A model generated the notes under the pieces. It was given only the letters and a program-made list of their open reading frames with translations, made no database searches and was not told the DNA's origin. 55,303 bases of DNA, taken from the NCBI RefSeq assembly GCF_009659375.1, contig NZ_WJQT01000017.1, positions 1-55,303 of the forward strand, in the 5' to 3' direction. Positions 19,697 through 31,349 of this stretch are shown here, in pieces; position 1 is the stretch's first letter, and each line of letters begins with the position of its first letter. Origin of the DNA: Fundicoccus ignavus. Lineage in GTDB: Bacteria; Bacillota; Bacilli; Lactobacillales; Aerococcaceae. A program made the position numbers and the translations under genes.

Positions 19697-20281
19697 CTAA
19701 TCTGTGCCAAAAGCTTCTTTGGCAATCTCTAAATTAATTTCATTACGTGTTGCTTCTACAAGTTTAGTATATAGATAATTAAAATCTATTCTGTCCTCGG
19801 TTAAGATAAAACCGCCTTCTTTAGCAATTGTTTCATCATTTATTGAAATTTTTGGAAACTCACTTTTTAATTGATGAATAGCTGTCTCAGTTATCAATTT
19901 TTTAGTTAATTCGCCAAAGGTTAGTACCAGTTCACGTTCTTCAAATTTCTTTAAAATTTTTCGAACGAAATCTAATTGTTCTTCACTCGACCAATTATTC
20001 ATCACTTCTACTGCTCCATCGAAAAGTACCGTTAAAACTTGTTGTTTACTATTTAAAGATGTTAATCTTTGCTGATTCGAGATCTGTTGCATTCTACGCA
20101 TGTAACTATCTTTAAGTTCACTTATTTTATGGCGTCTTAAAGCTTCCTTATCGTGTATTAATTGATCACGTTTTGTTTGATATTCTTTTGCGTGTTCATG
20201 CTGAGCTCTCTCAAGTTTCAATTGTCCCTTCTCATTCGCTTGAGCAAGGACAGAGTCTTTTAATTGAGTTAATTCGCTCAT
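19697..20281 (-). CDS. ntpE: V-type ATPase subunit E
   Basis: Peripheral stalk subunit that pairs with the G-like subunit (ntpF) to form the stator. The 194-residue protein has an N-terminal ~100-residue charged coiled coil (KGQLKLERAQHEHAKEYQTK and following) and a compact C-terminal head ending EGGFILTEDRIDFNYLYTKLVE, the E-family signature. It lies between the K and C genes, as in the enterococcal operon. Confidence 0.93.
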   Translation of the reverse strand: MSELTQLKDSVLAQANEKGQLKLERAQHEHAKEYQTKRDQLIHDKEALRRHKISELKDSYMRRMQQISNQQRLTSLNSKQQVLTVLFDGAVEVMNNWSSEEQLDFVRKILKKFEERELVLTFGELTKKLITETAIHQLKSEFPKISINDETIAKEGGFILTEDRIDFNYLYTKLVEATRNEINLEIAKEAFGTD

Positions 20282-20299
20282 ATAATACGTCCTTTCTAA

Positions 20300-22770
<2,471 letters not shown>

Positions 22771-22781
<11 letters not shown>

Positions 22782-23094
22782 ATCTATTCACCACCTCTTG
22801 AACAATTTGTCGAACAAGTTCATCTTTTCGCTCTTTTAAAGCTTGTTCGCGTTTAATGTTATTCGTTTCAATCGAATGAGTTAATATCTCTTCAGCATTA
22901 TTTAATTCTTCAGTTTGCTTCTCTTTTAATTCTGATATACGAACCTCGGTTTCGTGATCGAAGATCACTTCATCTTCCGCTAATTTAGCTTCAATCTCTT
23001 TTCTTGAAGCTTCTATTTTTTCGTCATAGATCTTTTTGATTTTTCTCGCTTCATCCTCAATTGATTGAATGACTTGCAAAGTTGTTTTAGCCAT
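22771..23094 (-). CDS. ntpF: V-type ATPase peripheral stalk subunit (G/H type)
   Basis: First gene of the operon. It encodes a 107-residue, almost entirely coiled-coil protein (MAKTTLQVIQSIEDEARKIK..., rich in Lys and Glu) that partners subunit E in the stator; same length as E. hirae NtpF as I recall. The frame is open 20 codons further up, but GGAGGTG lies just before the ATG at 23094, and the upstream part overlaps the promoter. Its end overlaps ntpI. Confidence 0.88.
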
Positions 23095-23137
23095 TAAAAC
23101 ACCTCCCATGCATCGACTAATTTTTTTGTACATTCCA

Positions 23138-23202
23138 ATTATAGCAAAATCCAAGTGCTTTTTCAGGTTTTCTGTCTTTTTTTATACAGTAAACGTTTTC
23201 GG
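23138..23202 (-). promoter_or_regulatory. V-ATPase operon promoter with an upstream cre-like site
   Basis: The minus strand carries an extended -10 TGCTATAAT (TATAAT is the complement of 23138-23143), about 45 bases before ntpF. No good -35 is visible. About 50 bases further upstream (23187-23202) the sequence CAGTAAACGTTTTCGG resembles a catabolite-responsive element (core GTAAACGTTTTC) with mismatches at its ends. Its position upstream of the promoter would fit activation rather than block, but that is inference. Confidence 0.5.
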
Positions 23203-23238
23203 TTTCATAACATTTTTCACATTGATTGAAATTATCCA

Positions 23239-23294
23239 TTGACAAAAAGAACAACCGTTCGTATAATGAATATACAAACAAACGTTCGTTGTAT
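23239..23294 (+). promoter_or_regulatory. Consensus promoter with two operator-like repeats
   Basis: TTGACA (23239-23244) and TATAAT (23262-23267) are separated by exactly 17 bases, a perfect sigma-A promoter. A 23-bp imperfect palindrome ATACAA...AACGTT...TTGTAT occupies 23272-23294, over the expected start site. Its half ACAAACGTTCGT also occurs as ACAACCGTTCGT at 23251-23262 in the promoter spacer. Two such sites across a promoter are typical of TetR/QacR-like repressors. No repressor gene is adjacent. A leader of roughly 175 bases precedes the coding region. Confidence 0.7.
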
Positions 23295-23451
23295 CCGATT
23301 ATAAAATGATGCTATCAACAATTGCGAACAAAAATAATTATATGACATATTTATTAACTAATTGTTAACAATGTTAATTAATCACAATCTAAATAATTTT
23401 TATTAAATTTAAATTTAACAGACAATAAATCACAAAACAGGAGGATTTCTG

Positions 23452-23814
23452 ATGGAATTACCAATTTCGTTTAATCAAAACATTAAACTTTTAAAGCAAT
23501 TACAACAATATACTGAGTCAATTTTTTCGCCCTTTCTAAGAGAAACACCTCATATTCAAGAAAATAGTTTTATCATGCCCTTGTATTTAGTTGAGACCGC
23601 TTTGCATGACCATTACGTTACGACGCAGCCTATTTGGGTTACTTATGAGTTTTATGATAAAATGAATAAAATTCATCAAGCAACAATTCTTGTGACCGTT
23701 CAGTCAACTGTACTACCGGATCGTAGAATTGTTTTAAAAGAGCTAAATCAAAATCGAAGCTTAATACTAGATTTAGAGCAAATTCTCACGGTGTCTGCCA
23801 ACATCGCTGAGTAA
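23452..23814 (+). CDS. Uncharacterised small cytosolic protein
   Basis: A 120-residue protein I do not recognise. It starts at an ATG with a good ribosome site (AGGAGG). It has no membrane segment, signal or metal motif; it appears to be an alpha/beta protein with a central strand pattern (QPIWVTYEFYDKM, ATILVTVQSTVL) and acidic C-terminus. It is divergent from the V-ATPase operon and monocistronic, closed by the hairpin at 23861-23898. A consensus promoter with doubled operator-like repeats stands upstream, so it is probably a tightly regulated, strongly inducible gene. Function unknown. Confidence 0.72.
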   Translation: MELPISFNQNIKLLKQLQQYTESIFSPFLRETPHIQENSFIMPLYLVETALHDHYVTTQPIWVTYEFYDKMNKIHQATILVTVQSTVLPDRRIVLKELNQNRSLILDLEQILTVSANIAE

Positions 23815-23860
23815 GCTTCGACATTCATACTTAAACTTTAATCCCCGTTTGAGTGTATAA

Positions 23861-23898
23861 AAAAACATCTTATTCCTTTTTGAATAAGATGTTTTTTT
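23861..23898. terminator. Bidirectional terminator between the orphan gene and the ThiT-like gene
   Basis: AAAACATCTTATTC and GAATAAGATGTTTT form a 14-bp stem with a short loop, T-rich on one side and A-rich on the other, placed between two convergent stops. Confidence 0.88.
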
Positions 23899-23900
23899 GC

Positions 23901-24500
23901 TTAATCATTTAATAAAGATGACGTTTCTTTACGCGTTAAATATTTAGTACGAGCCGGAATAATCCAACGAGGCATCGCTTTAGCTGCAGTACAAAGTAAG
24001 ACAGCAGCGGCTACCGCCATTAATGCAAAACTTGCCCAAAATTCTAGTTTACTAATACTTAATTCTGTCAAATTACCAGTCCCCATTGGAACGATAAAGA
24101 ATTTCAAAGCGAAATAAGTTAAAGTAACCAGAATACTTGCAGTTGAAATATTTAAATAAGTTGATTTTAGGCGACGATTATTGAGCGTTTTCTGTGTGTA
24201 CTTCGCGAATAATCCTGCTAGTCCACTCGATAATAAAGGTAAAATTTCATAAAGTATAATATTAACCCATTCACTAAAGTGGAAATCAATTAAGCCGTTG
24301 ATTAAACCTGTCATAGCTGCCGCTAAGACTGCAGTAGACGCACCATAGCGTAAAGCCAACCAAATTAATGGTACTAACACTAAACTAAAATGCAAATTAG
24401 TAAAGCCATTAAAGATAAACTCAAATAATTGATGCACAGAAACACTTATAGCAATTGCTAATATCATGTCAAATACTAAACGAATTGAACGTTTATTCAT
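23901..24500 (-). CDS. ThiT-like energy-coupling (ECF) substrate-binding membrane protein
   Basis: A 199-residue integral membrane protein with about six helices. The pattern LVPLIWLALRYGASTAVLAAAMTGLINGL and WVNIILYEILPLLSSGLAGLFA resembles the thiamine S-component ThiT, including a Glu in the helix equivalent to the thiamine-binding one. The shared ECF ATPases and T protein are not in the window. No TPP riboswitch is visible, because it lies 11 bases downstream of rnjB and shares its transcript. Assignment to thiamine rather than another vitamin is moderate; thiN in the same window is consistent with it. Confidence 0.6.
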   Translation of the reverse strand: MNKRSIRLVFDMILAIAISVSVHQLFEFIFNGFTNLHFSLVLVPLIWLALRYGASTAVLAAAMTGLINGLIDFHFSEWVNIILYEILPLLSSGLAGLFAKYTQKTLNNRRLKSTYLNISTASILVTLTYFALKFFIVPMGTGNLTELSISKLEFWASFALMAVAAAVLLCTAAKAMPRWIIPARTKYLTRKETSSLLND

Positions 24501-24511
24501 CTCAACTCTCC

Positions 24512-26200
24512 CTATTCTTTGTCGTTTTGTGGTTGATAATTTGACGCTTCCATAATGATTGGTAAAATTACTGGACGACGTTTTGTCTCTTTGAATAAGA
24601 ATTTACCTAATCTTTCACGTAAATCCCCCTTCAATTCGCTCCAATCAAAGTCTTCACGCACAATATGTTCTTCTAAAACATCAAGCGTCATATCAGAACA
24701 AGCCTCAATTAAATCAGTACTTGTTTTCATATAAACAAATCCACGTGACGTAATTTGTGGTCCAACTAAAATACGTTTTAGACGACGAGAAATTGTTGCT
24801 ACAACAACAAATATTCCATCTTCACTTAAGATGCGTCGGTCTCTTAAAACAACATTTCCAATATCACCCACACCGATACCATCAACCAATACATTACCAG
24901 CGGGTACTTGCCCTGTCATTGAAGCTTTACCTTTACTAAACTCAATCACATCACCTAGTGCTGGAATAAATATGCGATTATCGTCAATACCCAGTTGATT
25001 CGCTAATTTAGCATGAGCGGATAACATTCTAAATTCTCCATTGATTGGAACTAAATATTGAGGATTCATGTAGTTAATCATCATTTTCAGGTCATTAGGT
25101 CCACCATGTCCTGATGTTTTGAAGTTGTCAGTCACAGCTTTAACACTTGCACCTGCACGATAGATCATATCTTGTGTTTTAGCTAAAACAGTTTCCATTG
25201 TAATCGATGGAGTTGTCGCTAAATAGACTAGGTCGCCTTCTTTAATATTTACTTCTGGATGACGATCCTGAGCCATTAATTGTAATGTTTTAATCGGTTC
25301 GCCAGTACCACCAGTTTCTAAGATGACAACTTTATTATCTGGAGTTTTATCCAAATCTGAAATTTGACCAAATACTTTAACACTTGGAATTTCAATTTTA
25401 TCTAATTTAATCGCAACGTCTACTATTTCATACATATTTGATCCTGGCATGAAAATAGTTCTTTTTGATTGGTAAGCTGCATCTAGCACTTGCTGAATAC
25501 GTGCAATATTGCTACCAATACTTGCTACAATAACACGACCTTCTGCGTTACGGAATGTTTCAGTGATATCTTCTGCAACAACACGATCACTTACGTTTTC
25601 AACAGCACTCTCCGCTTCAGCTGAATCACTTAACAGAGCTAATACGCCTGATTCACCAATGTCAGTTAAACGACCGAAAGTCGTTTTATAAAGTGGTGAT
25701 GCACTCGCATCAAATTTAAAATCACCTGTATAAACGATGGAGCCGTCTTCAGTACTCACAACGATTCCGACTGAATCTGGAATTGTATGTGTCGTTCTAA
25801 AGAAGCTAATAGTTGCATCGTCAAATTCAATTTCAGTGTCATCATCAATCTTGAAGAAGTTTTCTAAACGATCCTCCAAGCCTTGTGCTTTAGCTGAAAT
25901 ACTCGCTAATTCAATCGTTAATTCTGTACCGAATACTGGCGCATCAATTGTACCTAATAGATAAGGCAAAGCTCCCATTGCATCAGCGTGACCATGCGTC
26001 AAGAAAATACCAACAATTCGATCAGCGTTTTCCTCTAAATAACTGAAATCTGGAATAACTGCATCAATTCCTAATAATTCATCTTCCGGATAAACCAAAC
26101 CACAATCTAATACAAAGATTGAATTGTTGATTTCTACTACATAAATATTCTTACCTTCCTCACGGACGCCACCCAAAGGAATTATTTTTATTTTACTCAT
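24512..26200 (-). CDS. rnjB: Ribonuclease J2
   Basis: Metallo-beta-lactamase/beta-CASP ribonuclease. The metal motif reads LTHGHADAMGALPY: HxHxDH is changed to H-G-H-A-D-A, the degenerate form typical of RNase J2, whose own activity is weak and which works in complex with J1. Further motifs: YTGDFKFD, ILETGGTGEP and SGHGGPNDL. The frame is open 20 codons upstream, but GAGGTG precedes the ATG at 26200, giving MSKIKIIPLGGVREEGKN and 562 residues. It sits downstream of pnp and rpsO, a decay-related cluster. Confidence 0.9.
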   Translation of the reverse strand: MSKIKIIPLGGVREEGKNIYVVEINNSIFVLDCGLVYPEDELLGIDAVIPDFSYLEENADRIVGIFLTHGHADAMGALPYLLGTIDAPVFGTELTIELASISAKAQGLEDRLENFFKIDDDTEIEFDDATISFFRTTHTIPDSVGIVVSTEDGSIVYTGDFKFDASASPLYKTTFGRLTDIGESGVLALLSDSAEAESAVENVSDRVVAEDITETFRNAEGRVIVASIGSNIARIQQVLDAAYQSKRTIFMPGSNMYEIVDVAIKLDKIEIPSVKVFGQISDLDKTPDNKVVILETGGTGEPIKTLQLMAQDRHPEVNIKEGDLVYLATTPSITMETVLAKTQDMIYRAGASVKAVTDNFKTSGHGGPNDLKMMINYMNPQYLVPINGEFRMLSAHAKLANQLGIDDNRIFIPALGDVIEFSKGKASMTGQVPAGNVLVDGIGVGDIGNVVLRDRRILSEDGIFVVVATISRRLKRILVGPQITSRGFVYMKTSTDLIEACSDMTLDVLEEHIVREDFDWSELKGDLRERLGKFLFKETKRRPVILPIIMEASNYQPQNDKE

Positions 26201-26339
26201 TTTACACCTCATTATTCTTATTACATTTTTCATTACATGTGTTTGATAAAAGTCATACAATTTTACTAGTTCATTATTGAGAAAATTGCATTCAATTTAA
26301 TAAATATTACGTTACATGTCACTCTTCATGTTCTCGAAT

Positions 26340-26348
26340 ATTATAGCA
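26340..26348 (-). promoter_or_regulatory. Extended -10 promoter before rnjB
   Basis: On the minus strand TGCTATAAT lies about 140 bases before the rnjB start, beyond the pnp terminator. No clear -35 is visible. A near-palindromic pair with ACATGT/TTACATGTC follows, giving a long AT-rich leader. Confidence 0.5.
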
Positions 26349-26363
26349 TACTTCCATATAAAT

Positions 26364-26402
26364 GAAAAAAGTAAATGGTTAGCTAAGCTGACCATTTACT
26401 TT
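26364..26402 (-). terminator. Terminator of pnp
   Basis: AGTAAATGGT-x-AGC pairs with GCT-x-ACCATTTACT around a tiny loop; on the minus strand TTTTTT follows. It directly follows the pnp stop. Confidence 0.85.
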
Positions 26403-26418
26403 AATGTTTGTACTTATT

Positions 26419-28518
26419 TTATTTTTCTAATAAAACCTTACGTGATAAGTTCACGCGTCCACGATCGTCAATTTCAATAACTTTAACTTGAATTTTTTGA
26501 CCTAATGATAAAACATCCTCAACTTGATTTACACGGTGGTGCTCTAATTCAGAAATATGCACTAAACCATCTTTACCAGGTAATACTTCAACGAATGCTC
26601 CAAATTTTTCGATACGTTTTACAGTACCTTCATAAACTTCGCCTACTTTTACTTCTTTAACTAATAATTCAATCATTTCTTTTGCTTTGTTAATCATATC
26701 TTGGTCAGCAGACGCAATACTTACTGTACCACTTTGATCGATATCAATCTTAACGCCTGTCGCATCAATAATCGAATTGATTGTTTCGCCACCTTTACCG
26801 ATAACCACTTTAATTTTGTCTGGGTTAATCGTAATTAAGTCAATTTTAGGTGCATATGGACTTAATTCAGGACGTGGTGACGCAATTGTGCTTGTTAATT
26901 CATCTAAAATTTCTAAGCGAGCTGCACGTGCTTGCGTTAAAGCTTCTTCAAGAATTTCCTTCGTAATACCTTGGATTTTAATATCCATTTGTAAAGCGGT
27001 GATACCTTCAGATGTACCGGCTACTTTAAAGTCCATGTCTCCTAAGTGATCTTCTAAACCTTGAATATCAGTAAGAACAGTATAATTTTCACCATCCATT
27101 ACTAAGCCCATTGCAATACCAGCAACTGGAGCTTTAATTGGCACACCCGCATCCATTAAAGCTAATGTTCCAGCACAAATACTTGCTTGTGATGAAGATC
27201 CGTTAGATTCTAATACTTCAGAAACTAGACGAATTGTATAAGGAAATTCTTCAGCTGATGGAATTACTTGTAATAACGCACGTTCCCCTAAAGCACCATG
27301 TCCGATTTCACGACGACCAGGACTACCTACACGTCCTGTTTCACCGACAGAGAAGTTAGGGAAGTTATAGTGATGAATAAAACGTTTAGCTTCTTCCGTT
27401 CCTAAACCATCAATAATTTGATGTTCACCTAAAGGTGCTAATGTTGCTGCAGTTAAAGCTTGAGTTTGTCCACGTGTGAATAAACCAGAACCGTGAACAC
27501 GCGGTAATAAAGCAATCTCTGAAGCTAAAGGACGAATTTCGTCAATTTTACGACCATCTGGTCTTACACGTTCGTGTGTAATTAAACGACGTACTTCATC
27601 TTTTTCTAAGTCATGTAAAGCTGTATTAACATCTTTCATTAACGCATCGAAGTCTACTTCATCTGCAAATTTCTCTGCAAAATAAACTTTAGCGGCTTCC
27701 ATTACATTAGCGACTGCTTCTTCTCTTGCTTTTTTCTCTTCAGTTTGAATCGCTTGAACCATTTGATCTTTAAATAAAGTATTTAATGGTTCTGTTACTT
27801 CTGAACGAACTTCAGCAATATCAAATTCGAATTTCTCTTTACCAACTTCAGCTGCAATTTCTTTTTGGAAAGCAACTAATTCTTTTATCGCTTCATGACC
27901 AAATAGTAACGCTTCTAACATGTCGGCTTCGCCAACTTCTTTAGCACTACTTTCCACCATGTTGATTGCAGTATCAGTACCTGCAACTGTTAATTCAATA
28001 TCAGTTACTTCTGCTTGTGCAACAGTTGGGTTAATCACTAACTCACCATTTACGCGTCCTACGTTAACACCTGCAATTGGTCCATCAAATGGAATATCTG
28101 AAATAGCTAGCGCTAATGAAGCGCCTAACATTGCTGCCATTTCTGGCGTACAATCTTGATCTACTGACAATACAGTATTTGTAATTTGAATTTCAGTACG
28201 CACACCTTCTGGGAACATCGGGCGAATTGGACGGTCAATTAGACGGCTAGTTAAAGTAGCGTTGTCTGATGGACGTCCTTCACGTTTAAGGAAGCCTCCT
28301 GGTACTTTACCAACTGCATACATTTTTTCAATGTAGTGAACAGTTAATGGGAAAAAGTCTCCCATTGATGGACGTTTTGAAGCAACTGCAGCTGATAAAA
28401 CAACTGAATCACCATAACGAACTAATACCGAACCATTAGCTTGCTTAGCTAATTGACCGACTTCTACAGACAGCGGACGGCCGCCAAGCGTAGTACTAAA
28501 TACTTTTTTTTCTGACAT
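26419..28518 (-). CDS. pnp: Polyribonucleotide nucleotidyltransferase (PNPase)
   Basis: Phosphorolytic 3'-5' exoribonuclease. The 699-residue chain shows two RNase PH-like domains, the second with the [28 protein letters not shown] active-site region, then a KH domain (about residues 555-615, [13 protein letters not shown]) and a C-terminal S1 domain ([19 protein letters not shown]...). ATG at 28518 follows GGAG. It lies downstream of rpsO behind a terminator hairpin and upstream of rnjB, so RNA decay genes are grouped. Confidence 0.97.
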   Translation of the reverse strand: MSEKKVFSTTLGGRPLSVEVGQLAKQANGSVLVRYGDSVVLSAAVASKRPSMGDFFPLTVHYIEKMYAVGKVPGGFLKREGRPSDNATLTSRLIDRPIRPMFPEGVRTEIQITNTVLSVDQDCTPEMAAMLGASLALAISDIPFDGPIAGVNVGRVNGELVINPTVAQAEVTDIELTVAGTDTAINMVESSAKEVGEADMLEALLFGHEAIKELVAFQKEIAAEVGKEKFEFDIAEVRSEVTEPLNTLFKDQMVQAIQTEEKKAREEAVANVMEAAKVYFAEKFADEVDFDALMKDVNTALHDLEKDEVRRLITHERVRPDGRKIDEIRPLASEIALLPRVHGSGLFTRGQTQALTAATLAPLGEHQIIDGLGTEEAKRFIHHYNFPNFSVGETGRVGSPGRREIGHGALGERALLQVIPSAEEFPYTIRLVSEVLESNGSSSQASICAGTLALMDAGVPIKAPVAGIAMGLVMDGENYTVLTDIQGLEDHLGDMDFKVAGTSEGITALQMDIKIQGITKEILEEALTQARAARLEILDELTSTIASPRPELSPYAPKIDLITINPDKIKVVIGKGGETINSIIDATGVKIDIDQSGTVSIASADQDMINKAKEMIELLVKEVKVGEVYEGTVKRIEKFGAFVEVLPGKDGLVHISELEHHRVNQVEDVLSLGQKIQVKVIEIDDRGRVNLSRKVLLEK

Positions 28519-28653
28519 GATTTCTCTCCTCTAAAATATATTCTTCTTTGACCTCGGAGTTTCTTGCACTACTATACAAATATCAATTAATTCTAGCACG
28601 ACAATTAACTCATACTTGAATAGTAGAATGCATCCGATATCATTTTAACCTAT

Positions 28654-28682
28654 ATAAAAAGGATGGCTGTTAGGCCATCCTT
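28654..28682 (-). terminator. Terminator of rpsO
   Basis: AAGGATGGC and GCCATCCTT form a 9-bp stem with a 5-6 base loop followed by TTTTTATA on the minus strand, just after the rpsO stop. Confidence 0.88.
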
Positions 28683-28693
28683 AATTGATTGAA

Positions 28694-28963
28694 TTAACGA
28701 CGTAAACCTAAACGTTGGATTAGTTCACGGTAACGTTGAACATCCTTCTTACGTAAGTAAGCTAATAAGTTACGACGGTGACCAATTTTTTTCATTAAGC
28801 CACGGTATGAATGAAAATCTTTTTTATGCGTACGAATATGTCCGTTTAAAGAGTTAATATCTGCTGTTAATACGGCGATTTGCACTTCTGGAGAACCAGT
28901 ATCTCCTTCGTGAGTTGCGTACTCTTTGATAATTTCATTCTTGCGTTCTTTTGATATTGCCAT
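28694..28963 (-). CDS. rpsO: 30S ribosomal protein S15
   Basis: An 89-residue primary rRNA-binding protein of the 30S subunit. The sequence is textbook for the family: [38 protein letters not shown] and the C-terminal [12 protein letters not shown]...[15 protein letters not shown] at 28963 follows AGAGGTGG. The 5' leader contains a palindrome (29040-29056). Confidence 0.97.
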   Translation of the reverse strand: MAISKERKNEIIKEYATHEGDTGSPEVQIAVLTADINSLNGHIRTHKKDFHSYRGLMKKIGHRRNLLAYLRKKDVQRYRELIQRLGLRR

Positions 28964-29039
28964 CTCATTCCACCTCTTTCTATTTAGTATGCCTCACGCT
29001 AAGTATTACGTTGGTGATTCGTAAAACTGAGCACGGGTC

Positions 29040-29056
29040 AGTGTGATTATCACACT
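29040..29056 (-). promoter_or_regulatory. Hairpin in the rpsO leader (possible autoregulatory structure)
   Basis: AGTGTGA-TTA-TCACACT forms a perfect 7-bp palindrome about 75-95 bases before rpsO, with no T-run after it. S15 commonly binds its own leader RNA, so this may be part of such a structure; a DNA operator is the alternative. Confidence 0.3.
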
Positions 29057-29120
29057 CAACTAATTTACAGTATATACAGATAAAAAGCAACTAAAAATTC
29101 TTAAATTAATATAAATAATA

Positions 29121-31166
29121 TTAATCTGGACTTTCTGTTACGAGTACCTCATATAATCTCTCAGCAACTAATGCATTAAAATTCGCACGTCCCACTTCCG
29201 GACTATGATGAATATCATCACCATCGTACCATTCTGGATGCCCTTGTTGAGCCGTGTACCAGTCAATCTCGTAAACATTGTCGTATTCTTCCGCATATTG
29301 CTTAATCATTTTATTCACTTGGTCGATATGCATCACACGTGAATTAGTATTAACAAAGAAAATCTTACGATCACCTGCTACTGAAATCAATTGATCCATT
29401 CCTTCTTCATCTAAACCGGCATTCGTTCCAAGTACTACAACTAAGTTTTCTTTAACAAACCCATCGTATACTAAACTATCCAAAATCGAAACCGCATCCC
29501 AAATTTGTAGACTGCCTTGGCCATAGTGATTACCATTTAAAAAGACCGACATAGCTTGTGGACCACTTATATAGACTAAAGAGTCACCGAAAAGTGTAAC
29601 GGGTACTTCAGTTGCAAACAAAAGCACCTCAGGATCTAATAATTCATATGTTAACGGATTGGTCATTTCAACTTGGTCAAAAACCGCTTGGTTTTCAGCA
29701 TAGATGCGCTGAGCTTCGGCACTTACTTGTTGTGCATCCATAGTACTTTTCATGAGCTCATCATGAAAATCACGAATCTGTCTTTCTGTAAGGAAGTGTG
29801 TATCCAATACTTGGTCGATTTTCAATAAGTACTCTTTGTTCTTGGTTATTCCCCTTTCAAGCGGATGAGGTTCTGCTTGAATATTCGCACTCGTCTGAAA
29901 TGCCTGATATTCTAATTGAAACTGCGTTAAGCGAATATTATCATCTGCTTGAATTAACCCAAAGACAAACAACACTAATAAAGTTAAGTATAAAATCCAC
30001 GATATAAATTGTTTTTTATACTCGAACACCTGTTGAAGTGCATTTATCAAGGCTTCATAGTCCGCTTTAAAATTAAAGCTAGAGCCAAACCATAGATATA
30101 GCCTTTGACGTTCAATTAATTGATAGAAAATCTCTCCAATAATTCCTAATAAAACAACAGATAGTATGTTAATTAATAACATATTTCCGTTAAAGAAACG
30201 AAATTGACTCATCATAAATACGATGACTGGGTAATACCATAAATAATAGGAATATGATCGTTTACCCACATAGGTTAAAGGAGGCAACGAAAGCCACAGT
30301 GTAACACTTTGAGCTCTGACACTAATTAAGAATACTAAAATCATACTCAAGATATTAAACACAGGTAACCATAAATGATACGTAATATCTACTTGATCTT
30401 GCGTAATTAATACCAAAAATATCATATCAATCACAGTAATCATGCCGATAATATTATAAAAGACACGTTTTTCTTTTATTACTGATATCAATCTCAGTAT
30501 ATTTGGTAGCAAATAAGCCGTCGCAATACCAATCGCAAAAGAAGATATTCTTGTTTCAAGTCCATAGTATACTCTTGATGGATCTTCACCCGGAGCATAT
30601 AAATACCAAACCATTACATGACTAAATAATACAATCATTAACCAAAAAATTGCTTTTGAAGTCACGGAAAAATTTAAACGGCGCGTTAAAAGCACCAAAG
30701 GAATACACACAATAAACGATTGCAAATAAAGTGCATTATACCAAAGATGAGTAAAAGGCGAAGCATTCGTCATCTGGACAAAATAAGAGCGTTCAGCTGA
30801 TATTTGAAAAAAGTTATTATAAAAAAACAAACCCGAGAATATATCTCCCCTGATATGTTTAAGTTCTTGTGGATAAGCAATTACTAAGCCCACAACAATT
30901 AGGAGAATCAACCAGAAAACCGGAATGAATAATCTTTCTACAGTTTTTTTCAAATAATGACCAATTGCTGGCCAATTAATCCGATAATTTATTTCTGGAA
31001 TTTGTTCCATTTTCCTAGCAAAAAAATAACCTGAAACCACTAAAAATGTATTAACCAGTAAGAAACCACCTGGTATGACTGCAGGAAATAAATGATAGGC
31101 AACTATTGAAATGATGGCGATTCCCTTTAAACCGTCAAAACTAGGAATACGTTGCGTTTTGCGCAT
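29121..31166 (-). CDS. oatA: Membrane O-acyltransferase with extracellular SGNH domain (OatA type)
   Basis: Probable peptidoglycan O-acetyltransferase. The N-terminal ~390 residues are an acyltransferase-3 membrane domain with about ten to eleven helices, beginning RIPSFDGLKGIAIISIVAYH with the conserved His. The C-terminal extracellular part has an SGNH-hydrolase block: TLFGDSLVY (Ser) and DDIHHSPEVG (Asp-His), the triad expected for O-acetyl transfer. The frame opens at GTG 31175, but AAGG lies eight bases before the ATG at 31166. It stands alone. Teichoic or polysaccharide acylation is the alternative role. Confidence 0.85.
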   Translation of the reverse strand: MRKTQRIPSFDGLKGIAIISIVAYHLFPAVIPGGFLLVNTFLVVSGYFFARKMEQIPEINYRINWPAIGHYLKKTVERLFIPVFWLILLIVVGLVIAYPQELKHIRGDIFSGLFFYNNFFQISAERSYFVQMTNASPFTHLWYNALYLQSFIVCIPLVLLTRRLNFSVTSKAIFWLMIVLFSHVMVWYLYAPGEDPSRVYYGLETRISSFAIGIATAYLLPNILRLISVIKEKRVFYNIIGMITVIDMIFLVLITQDQVDITYHLWLPVFNILSMILVFLISVRAQSVTLWLSLPPLTYVGKRSYSYYLWYYPVIVFMMSQFRFFNGNMLLINILSVVLLGIIGEIFYQLIERQRLYLWFGSSFNFKADYEALINALQQVFEYKKQFISWILYLTLLVLFVFGLIQADDNIRLTQFQLEYQAFQTSANIQAEPHPLERGITKNKEYLLKIDQVLDTHFLTERQIRDFHDELMKSTMDAQQVSAEAQRIYAENQAVFDQVEMTNPLTYELLDPEVLLFATEVPVTLFGDSLVYISGPQAMSVFLNGNHYGQGSLQIWDAVSILDSLVYDGFVKENLVVVLGTNAGLDEEGMDQLISVAGDRKIFFVNTNSRVMHIDQVNKMIKQYAEEYDNVYEIDWYTAQQGHPEWYDGDDIHHSPEVGRANFNALVAERLYEVLVTESPD

Positions 31167-31274
31167 GTCCCTCACCTTTCTTTTCCACTCTAAATGTGTA
31201 CATGATTTCTAATTATAATGTAAACAACTTGATTAGTGAAGGTTAATAATTCTTTAAACAGGAAGTCCATTTCA

Positions 31275-31337
31275 TAAAAATGCATCAATATTCATCACTA
31301 CACTTTTATCCATAGAATATCTCAATACTGATGCATT
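31275..31337 (-). terminator. Terminator of uvrB
   Basis: AATGCATCA and TGATGCATT arms with further partial pairing (TATT/AATA) enclose a loop of about 30 bases; on the minus strand TTTTTATG follows. Located after the uvrB stop. Confidence 0.65.
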
Positions 31338-31349
31338 AATAGCGCTAGT

